A stretch of 11,701 nucleotides of DNA from NCBI GenBank assembly GCA_013002475.1, contig JABDJM010000318.1, positions 1 through 11,701 on the forward strand, written 5' to 3'. The DNA comes from Saprospiraceae bacterium. Lineage in GTDB: Bacteria; Bacteroidota; Bacteroidia; Chitinophagales; Saprospiraceae. The notes under the pieces are model-generated. The model saw nothing but the letters and a program-made list of their open reading frames with translations, had not been told where the DNA came from and searched no databases. How positions within the stretch are numbered: position 1 is the stretch's first letter; each line of letters begins with the position of its first letter. The position numbers and the translations under genes are program-made. This document shows positions 5,922-11,701 of this stretch, in pieces.

Positions 5922-6986
5922 CTAATCCATGCTATTGATCCATTCACTGATCAGTTCAACGCCTTCCTTGTGTACCATAGCCCGTCCGATCTCAGGCATC
6001 ATGACTCCAACCTGCTCGGATTTCATACGATGAATGAAGATGGAAGAATCTGCCTTACCAGGTTGTATACCATAAGTGAATGATCCGGCGCCAAATCCCG
6101 CCGCAACCGGGGTTTTATAAACGCCCCATCTGGTTGGGTCCTTTTCTTCATAAGTCAAAAACAGTCCACTGGAACTCGCTGGTCCCTTTGGAGAATGGCA
6201 GTGGGCACAATTGATATCCAGGTAAGCTTTGGACCTTAGACCCAGGGAAGAAGTTTTATCCTCGTAGTCAACCATGCAGGATTCCAGATCAGCCTGATCG
6301 AAAGATTCCAAATATCCTGCTTCCCTCCATTTAGTTAGTTGGTTTTTCATTTCTCCGTTGCCATAATCAAAAGCGAAATTCAGATTGCGAACTTTTGGTC
6401 CGATGGGTACCAACTTCTCCCCCTGATTGTGGCAGCTTTTGCACTGATTTTTATTCGGCTGAATGTATTCAATGGAGTGTTTAGTACCATACGTTTCAGT
6501 GAAAGTCACAGGGATAGTAGCCCCAACGATCTCATATTTTGCCTCCGTTTGCTTGTCATTCCACAGGTAGGCAAAAGCGTTCCACTCCCCTTCCATTTTG
6601 ATCAGCAGCCTGGTTTCGATGATCCTTTGTTTTTCATTCTCTGATTGAGAGTAATAAAAGTTTTTGATCAGGATACTTTTATCGGGAAAGGCTAAATGGT
6701 GATAGCCGGTATCCAGGATGCTGGCAGAGGCCCCTTCCGGCATCCAGACAAATCGGCTCTTCTCGGCATGGTCTGAAAACAGCTCGGAGGCCGGACGATA
6801 GGGAAGCACTCCCGGGCTGGGCATCAATTTATTTTGTTCACCCTTAAAGAATCCATAGTCGGAAAGATGTTCGAAGGGGACCTTGGAGAAATCAATACCG
6901 GAAGGATGCATTTTCCCAGTGCTGCAGGAGAATAGGTATAAGCCTACAAGTCCACTCATTACAACCAGTATCCAAAGCTTTTGCAT
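5922..6986 (-). CDS. diheme c-type cytochrome lipoprotein (SO2930/HNE_0200-like, TIGR03806-type)
   Basis: 354 residues. A hydrophobic signal segment ends in the lipobox LFSC (Cys21), so the protein should be a lipoprotein in the envelope. Two haem c attachment motifs are present: CKSCH (182-186) in PNKNQCKSCHNQG and CAHCH (260-264) in DINCAHCHSPKGP. A Met pair at 329-330 (VGVMMPEIGR) lies after the second haem and could supply an axial ligand. The region before the first haem (about 30-175; LPYRPASELFSDHAEKSRFVWMPEG, shown here in parts: LPYRPASELF, FSDHAEKSRF) is typical of this family, not of classical cytochromes. Role: periplasmic or surface electron transfer; redox partner and substrate unknown. 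The ATG at 6986 is 2 nt after the stop of the beta-helix gene, so the two are co-transcribed; this pairing is itself a known hallmark of the two families. The stop is at 5922-5924. I am confident of the haem protein, less so of the exact family model. Confidence 0.9.
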   Translation of the reverse strand: MQKLWILVVMSGLVGLYLFSCSTGKMHPSGIDFSKVPFEHLSDYGFFKGEQNKLMPSPGVLPYRPASELFSDHAEKSRFVWMPEGASASILDTGYHHLAFPDKSILIKNFYYSQSENEKQRIIETRLLIKMEGEWNAFAYLWNDKQTEAKYEIVGATIPVTFTETYGTKHSIEYIQPNKNQCKSCHNQGEKLVPIGPKVRNLNFAFDYGNGEMKNQLTKWREAGYLESFDQADLESCMVDYEDKTSSLGLRSKAYLDINCAHCHSPKGPASSSGLFLTYEEKDPTRWGVYKTPVAAGFGAGSFTYGIQPGKADSSIFIHRMKSEQVGVMMPEIGRAMVHKEGVELISEWINSMD

Positions 6987-6988
6987 CC

Positions 6989-8275
6989 TTAAAGGGTCTT
7001 CAATTCTTCAACATCGGTTTGAACTGTGTAGTCACAAACAAATGGATTGTAATCACTAAAGGCTTTAATATCATCCTCACCTCCATAAAGATCATACAAA
7101 GTAAAATGCAGATCCTCTATTCCCTTCTCCTGAATGCAAATATTCATGGGATTTGAGGACAGCTCTGCTCCCTTGGATTTATCCCAAAAACCATCGTAAA
7201 TAATGTCCTGAGTTTTGCCGATACCATGCGCATTTTTGGCAGCGATCAACTTCCCCAGATCCTTACTCAAGTCCGGTGGGGCCAGCGGTCTTTTATACTC
7301 GTTATCATGTATGGAAATGTCCGATGAAAAAGGCGACCAATCTGGGGCTTCGCTTGGAAAGCCAGTGATATGGTAATTCGCCACAGCTACGCCAACCGTC
7401 TTGTTATCCAGGATCTTATTTCCAAAGATCTCAACCTCCTTGGCAGCCAAAAGAATGATCCCGGAGCCGGGAGGGATCATGGTTACCGTATTTCCGTTTG
7501 GACTTTCATTTAAAGGGATGGCAAAATTCTTATGGTTGTTTTCCAAAACCTCATTATTGTATACCCTGGTTCTGGCACCATCTGCTTTTGGAAGGTTTGG
7601 AAGGTTAAAAACCAGTATGCCCCCCGCATTGTCATACACCTTATTATCATAAACCTCAGCATTCGAGCAATTCTCAATTTCAATTCCCGCGACGTTACCA
7701 TAAGCTTCGCAGTTACGGACAATTATGTTTTCTGATTGTCCCACATAAATGCCGGCATCCCGGGAATGAGAAGCGTGGCTTTCTTCGATCAACACATTGG
7801 TGCATTGCACCGGGTAAAGAGCATAAGTGCCATTCTTGGATTTATCTCCATTGGTCCAGGTAGCATTTATCCTTCTAAAAGTGATCCCGTTACAGTTTTG
7901 AGTTTTTATTCCATCTCCCGGAGCATCATACACTGAAAAGTCCTCCAACAAAATGTCATTCCCAACAATTTTTACACCCTCGCCACCTGCTTTAAGGCCT
8001 TTAAAGGAGAGTACTGTTTTATCCATACCCTTTCCCTTGATGGTGAGGCCCTGAAGATTATCTATGATCAACTGAGTCTCAAATTCAAAATGACCAGTGG
8101 GAAGTTCAATAACAGTACTATCCTCTGCTAAAATGAATTGCTCAATGATTTTCTTGACCTGGTCTGGAGATCCAATCTTAAGGTCCTTTGTTGCTATTGA
8201 GCTTGGATCAGATGAATTTTTACAGCCCACCAGAGTACCTGCCAGTATTAAAGCCAAAAAGATTATTCGAAACAT
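6989..8275 (-). CDS. parallel beta-helix repeat lipoprotein (TIGR03805-type)
   Basis: 428 residues. The N terminus is a lipoprotein signal with lipobox LVGC (Cys18). Residues 30-60 resemble the start of a pectate-lyase-like right-handed beta-helix, and turns follow up to about residue 325: LIIDNLQGLTIKGKG, ILLEDFSVYDAPGDGIK, NGTYALYPVQCTNVLIEES, SRDAGIYVGQSENIIVRN, VAGIEIENCSNAEVYDNKV, each about 20-23 residues with Asn ladders. The YPVQCTNVLIEES and DAGIYVGQS blocks are typical of the family that regularly pairs with a diheme cytochrome. The C-terminal domain (about 330-428) has Cys380 and Cys414, possibly a disulfide. No catalytic residues of polysaccharide lyases can be assigned, so it may bind rather than cleave a substrate. 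It is the first gene of the pair, starting at 8275 and ending 2 nt before the cytochrome start; transcription should come from the 8276-8477 gap. Confidence 0.9.
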   Translation of the reverse strand: MFRIIFLALILAGTLVGCKNSSDPSSIATKDLKIGSPDQVKKIIEQFILAEDSTVIELPTGHFEFETQLIIDNLQGLTIKGKGMDKTVLSFKGLKAGGEGVKIVGNDILLEDFSVYDAPGDGIKTQNCNGITFRRINATWTNGDKSKNGTYALYPVQCTNVLIEESHASHSRDAGIYVGQSENIIVRNCEAYGNVAGIEIENCSNAEVYDNKVYDNAGGILVFNLPNLPKADGARTRVYNNEVLENNHKNFAIPLNESPNGNTVTMIPPGSGIILLAAKEVEIFGNKILDNKTVGVAVANYHITGFPSEAPDWSPFSSDISIHDNEYKRPLAPPDLSKDLGKLIAAKNAHGIGKTQDIIYDGFWDKSKGAELSSNPMNICIQEKGIEDLHFTLYDLYGGEDDIKAFSDYNPFVCDYTVQTDVEELKTL

Positions 8276-8321
8276 ATTCTATTATCTGTTTTTAATAACA
8301 ACTAAAGGTAATAATTAAGAA

Positions 8322-8340
8322 AGCCTGAAAGTAACAGGCT
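8322..8340. repeat. inverted repeat AGCCTG-N7-CAGGCT in the divergent gap
   Basis: AGCCTG (8322-8327) and CAGGCT (8335-8340) form a perfect 6-bp stem around AAAGTAA. It sits between the beta-helix gene (minus, start 8275) and the T9SS surface protein (plus, start 8478). No T-rich run follows cleanly on either strand, and no gene ends here, so an operator for divergent control is more likely than a terminator; it may also have no role. The rest of the 202-nt gap shows no gene. TACCTTTA on the minus strand (8310-8303) is a one-mismatch -7 box for the beta-helix gene. Confidence 0.4.
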
Positions 8341-8443
8341 CTTTTCAATTTCAATTATGAACCGATATTCTTTATTCCAGGTTAATGAAATTCACAGCAA
8401 TCCTGATTCTGTTCAAGCAATATTAAAGTATATTCGTTTGGCA

Positions 8444-8451
8444 TACTTTTG
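8444..8451 (+). promoter_or_regulatory. -7 box of a Bacteroidota promoter for the T9SS surface protein
   Basis: TACTTTTG matches TAnnTTTG exactly, 27 nt before the ATG at 8478. No clear TTTG-type -33 element lies 17-23 nt upstream, so the promoter may be weak or assisted. Transcription would begin near 8458, giving a leader of about 20 nt. Confidence 0.5.
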
Positions 8452-8477
8452 AACGAAAAACAAAATCCACCTAACCA

Positions 8478-11381
8478 ATGCTAAACCCGATCAGGCCCTT
8501 TATTGCATTTCTTTTTATTCTTGGTTTTTCCTCCTACTCCTTTTCTCAATACTGCACCCCAACAACGGATTGTACCCTGGGTGATGGAATTCGTGAATTT
8601 GGAATAGGCAATTTTTATAATGCCTCCGGATGTGAGGCAGATATGGGCGTTGCCGGTTATGCAGATTTTACAGCCCTGACAGGGTTGGAATTAGGACAAG
8701 GCAGTCCAAGTTCAGTCTTCTTAAGATCCGATTATGCAGACCAGCAGGTTTCAATTTGGGTGGACACAGACAACAGTTCATCCTTCGAGGCAGGAGAAAT
8801 AATACTTACTGATTTCCCACTTGGTGTTGATCCATTATCAGCAGAAATAATTGGCCCGGACGTGGCTTTAGGAAATTATCGGCTAAGAGTGAAGGCCACC
8901 TGGAACGAACCCAGCAGCATGGACGCCTGCATTCAGGGGACCTATGGTGAAATCGAGGATTACACTGTCTCAATCGTGCCCCCTCCAAGTTGTCCAGCTC
9001 CAAGCGGTGCATCCGCTCAGGGTATTACCGCAAATGAGGCAACCATAATGTGGACAGAAAATGGATCGGCTACCTTTTGGGATCTGGAGATCGTTGAGGA
9101 GGGCTCTGTCCCAACAGGGCAGCCAAGTGCAGGATATGACAATGTTAGCAGCACATCTACTATGGTTAGCGGGTTAAATCCAGTTACTAACTACAATGTT
9201 TTTGTAAGAGCAGATTGTGCCGGGGATAACATGGATGTTTCCGTTTGGTCCTCACCTGCTTCTTTTAAGACCGAATGCAGCATATTCCCTTCCCCTTTCT
9301 ATGAAAACTTTAATGATATCCCTGCCTTTGACACTCCTCCGGATTGCTGGACAATATATGATTCTGGTGACCCGGGCTCCGGACCAATGGAACCAGGTTC
9401 GGGAAGTTGGTTTGAGGATGGCTTTGCAAACATAGATTTCGCAGGGTCCTATAAAATCAACCTATATCTGGGGGACGTAATGAGTGATTGGCTGGTTAGC
9501 CCAGGCATAGATCTAACTAGTGGAGGACCCTATCAAGCGGAATTTGATTTTTCTATTACTCAGTTTGGAAATTCTGCTGCTGGGGTTTTAGGTTCTGATG
9601 ATCTGGTTGCCTTCTTAGCTAGCTCGGATAATGGCGTTAGCTGGCAAATTTTGAAATCATGGACGAATGCAGACAACGTAGATCCGCTTGGCGAAAAAAT
9701 AATCATCGATTTAACGGCCTTTAGCGGTACGAATACTTCATTCGCTTTTTATGGAAGTGATGGGACAGTCGATGATGATGAAGACAATGATATTTTTGTA
9801 GACAACTTCATCGTAAGAGAGCCACCTTCCTGCATCGAAGTATCTGCAATTAGTGGATTTAATATCTCCGATGTTTCTGCTCAGGTTGGCTGGACAGAAA
9901 ACGGGACCGCCAGCCTCTGGGATGTCGAGTTCGGACCAACTGGTTTTAATCCGACCGGAAGCCCCAACCCAGGATATGACAATGTTTCCAACCCTGTGAC
10001 TCTTTCGGGCCTAAACCCAACAACAACCTATGATGTGTACGTCCGGGCAGACTGTTCCGGTAACGACACAGATAATTCCCTTTGGATATCCACCTCATTT
10101 ACAACAGGCTGCGCCTCCTACCCTACACCTTTTATTGAAGAATTTGATGGCTTTGCTTGGGCTTGCTGGCAAGAAGCAATCGAGGGCGCACCTCCTGGCC
10201 CTCCTGGTAATATTACTTTCTCCGGTTGGTTTTCAGATGGATTCGGCGGAGTGGGTTATGAAGGGGCGGCAGGCACGAATCTTTTTGGATCAGGGGATAA
10301 TGACTGGCTTATCTCCCCTAGAATTGATGTCTCTGATGGTAATCATTATCAGGCAGAGTTAGATTTTTCAATTACTGCTGCCTTTTCTCAGGACAGTTGC
10401 AATTTGGGAACTGATGATCGGATCAGTTTTTCTGTGAGCACTGATAATATGCAAAATTGGACTGTACTTTATGTGTGGAGAAAAGACGAGCTGGTAGATC
10501 CTGCTGGCCAACACTACATCTTTCCTCTGGTGGACTTTTTAGGAAATCCAGAATTGGTATTCTCATTTCATGCGACTAACGGGGACTTTGAAGACCTCGA
10601 CGAATGCGATGTATATTTTGACAATCTTGAAATTGTACCTGATCCAAATGCTCCCTTTTCTGTAACACCTAATTCAAATCATGTGTCTTGCGGTGGAGCG
10701 GACGACGGTTCCATCTCTCTTATGGTTACTGGCCCGGTTCCATTTTCATTTTTATGGTCCAATGGTGAAACTACACAAACAATAAGTGGACTATCGCCCG
10801 GAAATTACATGTGTACGATTACAGATGGTGCAGGTATGACAGAAGAAGTCAGTATCAACATTACAGGGCCACCAGAGATTACCTCGAGCTCCGTTGTTAC
10901 AAATGCTTCAGCCATGGGAGCCAATGATGGGAGCATTGATCTCTCCGTTGTAGGAGGGTCGCCTCCTTATATCTATTTGTGGAGCAATGGAGTAACCACT
11001 GAAGACCTTGAAAATTTAGTCGCAGGGGATTACTGTGCCACTATTACGGATGCAGAAGGCTGCGAATTGGAGTATTGCGAGGAAATCATGGAAGGGGATG
11101 TTGGCACTGAAGAACTGACTAACCTGGACTTTATCCAATTATCTCCAAACCCCACCCGTAATGAAATAGTAAATCTGCAAATGCGTTGTTCAAGTCCAAA
11201 GAGAATTAGGGTCTCTTTGCTTGATGTTTTTGGCAAAAGGTTATTAGAAAAATCATTTAGTGCATCTAATGACTTGTTAACAAGATTTGACCTTAGCAAT
11301 TTTGCTTCGGGCTTGTATTATGTGCAGATCATGGATGAAATCAATAATCAAAGCATGACTAGAAAGCTGGTAAAACAGTAG
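8478..11381 (+). CDS. T9SS-secreted modular surface protein (GEVED, FN3, choice-of-anchor J, SprB repeats)
   Basis: 967 residues. A Sec signal peptide (about 1-23, hydrophobic core FIAFLFILGFSSYSFSQ) leads into a GEVED domain (about 25-165; Asp-rich WVDTDNSSSFEAGE, ending GEIEDYTV). Next come two copies of a unit made of an FN3 domain (171-267; 452-545) followed by a choice-of-anchor-J/MAM-like domain (268-450; 546-722), then two SprB repeats (about 727-797 and 798-869; FLWSNGETTQTISGL and YLWSNGVTTEDLENL). A type A T9SS sorting domain closes the protein (about 885-967: LSPNPTRNE, VSLLDVFGK, FASGLYYVQI, KLVKQ). The protein should cross the outer membrane by T9SS and be either released or attached to surface lipopolysaccharide after the tail is cleaved. 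No catalytic domain is visible; adhesion or matrix function is inferred. The ATG at 8478 places the signal peptide normally. It runs 33 nt ahead of the FkbM-like gene with no terminator visible. Confidence 0.93.
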   Translation: MLNPIRPFIAFLFILGFSSYSFSQYCTPTTDCTLGDGIREFGIGNFYNASGCEADMGVAGYADFTALTGLELGQGSPSSVFLRSDYADQQVSIWVDTDNSSSFEAGEIILTDFPLGVDPLSAEIIGPDVALGNYRLRVKATWNEPSSMDACIQGTYGEIEDYTVSIVPPPSCPAPSGASAQGITANEATIMWTENGSATFWDLEIVEEGSVPTGQPSAGYDNVSSTSTMVSGLNPVTNYNVFVRADCAGDNMDVSVWSSPASFKTECSIFPSPFYENFNDIPAFDTPPDCWTIYDSGDPGSGPMEPGSGSWFEDGFANIDFAGSYKINLYLGDVMSDWLVSPGIDLTSGGPYQAEFDFSITQFGNSAAGVLGSDDLVAFLASSDNGVSWQILKSWTNADNVDPLGEKIIIDLTAFSGTNTSFAFYGSDGTVDDDEDNDIFVDNFIVREPPSCIEVSAISGFNISDVSAQVGWTENGTASLWDVEFGPTGFNPTGSPNPGYDNVSNPVTLSGLNPTTTYDVYVRADCSGNDTDNSLWISTSFTTGCASYPTPFIEEFDGFAWACWQEAIEGAPPGPPGNITFSGWFSDGFGGVGYEGAAGTNLFGSGDNDWLISPRIDVSDGNHYQAELDFSITAAFSQDSCNLGTDDRISFSVSTDNMQNWTVLYVWRKDELVDPAGQHYIFPLVDFLGNPELVFSFHATNGDFEDLDECDVYFDNLEIVPDPNAPFSVTPNSNHVSCGGADDGSISLMVTGPVPFSFLWSNGETTQTISGLSPGNYMCTITDGAGMTEEVSINITGPPEITSSSVVTNASAMGANDGSIDLSVVGGSPPYIYLWSNGVTTEDLENLVAGDYCATITDAEGCELEYCEEIMEGDVGTEELTNLDFIQLSPNPTRNEIVNLQMRCSSPKRIRVSLLDVFGKRLLEKSFSASNDLLTRFDLSNFASGLYYVQIMDEINNQSMTRKLVKQ
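8988..10643 (+). repeat. duplicated FN3 + choice-of-anchor-J unit
   Basis: Residues 171-450 and 451-722 of the surface protein are two copies of the same two-domain unit. Shared stations in order: WTENG.A..WD.E (192-204; 472-484), PTG.P..GYDNVS (212-224; 492-504), LNP.T.Y.V.VRADC (233-247; 512-526), YP/FP.PF.E.F, W..DGF, DWL.SP.ID (337-345; 609-617), YQAE.DFSIT (352-361; 624-633), D..FVDNF or D.YFDNL. Identity is partial, so the duplication is old, not a recent tandem copy. Confidence 0.8.
10656..11084 (+). repeat. two tandem SprB repeats
   Basis: Both copies carry (G/A)(A/N)DGSI.L.V.G..P..(F/Y)LWSNG.TT..(I/L)..L..G.Y..TITD, the SprB-repeat pattern known from the gliding adhesin SprB and many other T9SS cargo proteins. 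The first starts with VSCGGADDGS, the second lacks that Cys. Confidence 0.8.
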
Positions 11382-11414
11382 TACCACAATCCTTCTCCAA
11401 AAGAAATAAATCCG

Positions 11415-11701
11415 ATGATTGAATATTTTAAAAGAAAATTTAGAAAACGAGAGCTCAAAAAGACTTTCAAGGAATATGGATCTGAAATAAAAAAGTTCCC
11501 TTTGAAAGATTATGGGCCTGTGGAATATGCACAATGGTTACATCCTTTTGAAAAGCCGCAGAAGATCACTGATTCAAATGTTGCCTTTTATGAAAATCTC
11601 ACAAGAGAGGGTGGTATGGTCATTGATATTGGAGCCCATACAGGAGATACAACAGTCCCAATGGCTCTTTCTGTAGGAAAAAAAGGTCTTGTGATTGGTC
11701 T
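11415..11701 (+). CDS. FkbM-like SAM-dependent methyltransferase, 3' partial
   Basis: The frame opens at the ATG at 11415 and stays open to the window edge (95 full codons). A basic, helical N terminus (MIEYFKRKFRKRELKK) leads to VIDIGAHTGDTT (residues 69-80), the glycine-rich SAM-binding motif I, then VPMALSVGKKGLVIG, the second strand of a Rossmann fold. This looks like FkbM-type O-methyltransferases, which often act on sugars or secondary-metabolite hydroxyls and are common in glycan clusters; the acceptor is not visible. The catalytic half is outside the window. The start is 33 nt after the stop of the surface protein, so the two may be co-transcribed. Family assignment rests on motif I and the spacing only. 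Confidence 0.75.
   Translation, partial: MIEYFKRKFRKRELKKTFKEYGSEIKKFPLKDYGPVEYAQWLHPFEKPQKITDSNVAFYENLTREGGMVIDIGAHTGDTTVPMALSVGKKGLVIG

Noticed and set aside
1..11701. CRISPR array, tRNA, rRNA, transposase or integrase
   Set aside because: No repeat-spacer pattern, cloverleaf-type sequence or mobile-element protein is recognisable on either strand.

Overview
The window reads as a chromosomal segment of a Bacteroidota bacterium, probably a marine-type flavobacterium or close relative. The evidence is a SusB-like GH97 glucosidase, a C-terminal type IX secretion (T9SS type A) sorting domain, SprB/GEVED/choice-of-anchor-J surface-protein domains, -7 boxes of the Bacteroidota type TAnnTTTG, and mostly absent Shine-Dalgarno sites. 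No phage, IS element, CRISPR array, tRNA or rRNA is visible. The exact genus cannot be read from the sequence.

Layout. (1) nt 1-1873, plus: 3' part of a GH97 alpha-glucosidase whose start lies outside the window; the inverting-type catalytic Glu set is intact. (2) nt 1886-5139, minus, convergent with GH97: a tightly packed four-gene cassette read right to left. It holds a membrane-anchored SGNH-hydrolase-like protein (broken by a one-base frameshift near nt 4933), a NodU/TobZ-type O-carbamoyltransferase, a 48-residue single-helix DUF5989 protein and an SxtJ-family two-helix membrane protein. Consecutive genes overlap by 4, 10 and 1 nt. (3) nt 5248-5715, plus: a DinB-like metal-binding four-helix protein, divergent from the cassette. 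(4) nt 5716-5921: a non-coding gap with three small hairpins sharing a TCT loop, bracketed by CTTTGTGGC repeats. (5) nt 5922-8275, minus: a two-gene pair, 2 nt apart, of a parallel beta-helix lipoprotein and a diheme c-type cytochrome lipoprotein. This resembles the conserved but functionally uncharacterised TIGR03805/TIGR03806 pair. (6) nt 8276-8477: divergent promoter region with an inverted repeat. (7) nt 8478-11381, plus: a 967-residue T9SS-secreted modular surface protein. (8) nt 11415 to the window end, plus: the N-terminal part of an FkbM-like methyltransferase.

How the genes may work together. The carbamoyltransferase cassette is the best candidate for a coherent little-described system. 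A soluble carbamoyl-transfer enzyme is translationally coupled to two small membrane proteins and to a membrane-anchored SGNH-type protein, which suggests modification of an envelope or exported glycan or small molecule at the membrane. The substrate is unknown. The beta-helix/cytochrome pair probably acts at the cell envelope in electron transfer linked to an unknown ligand or substrate. GH97, the T9SS protein and FkbM are ordinary members of a polysaccharide-using, surface-decorating lifestyle and need not be functionally linked to the others.

Genes not found by simple longest-ORF reading: the 48-residue DUF5989 gene, the extended reading frame at both window edges, and the reconstituted SGNH gene. 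Several longest-ORF starts are wrong and are corrected here.
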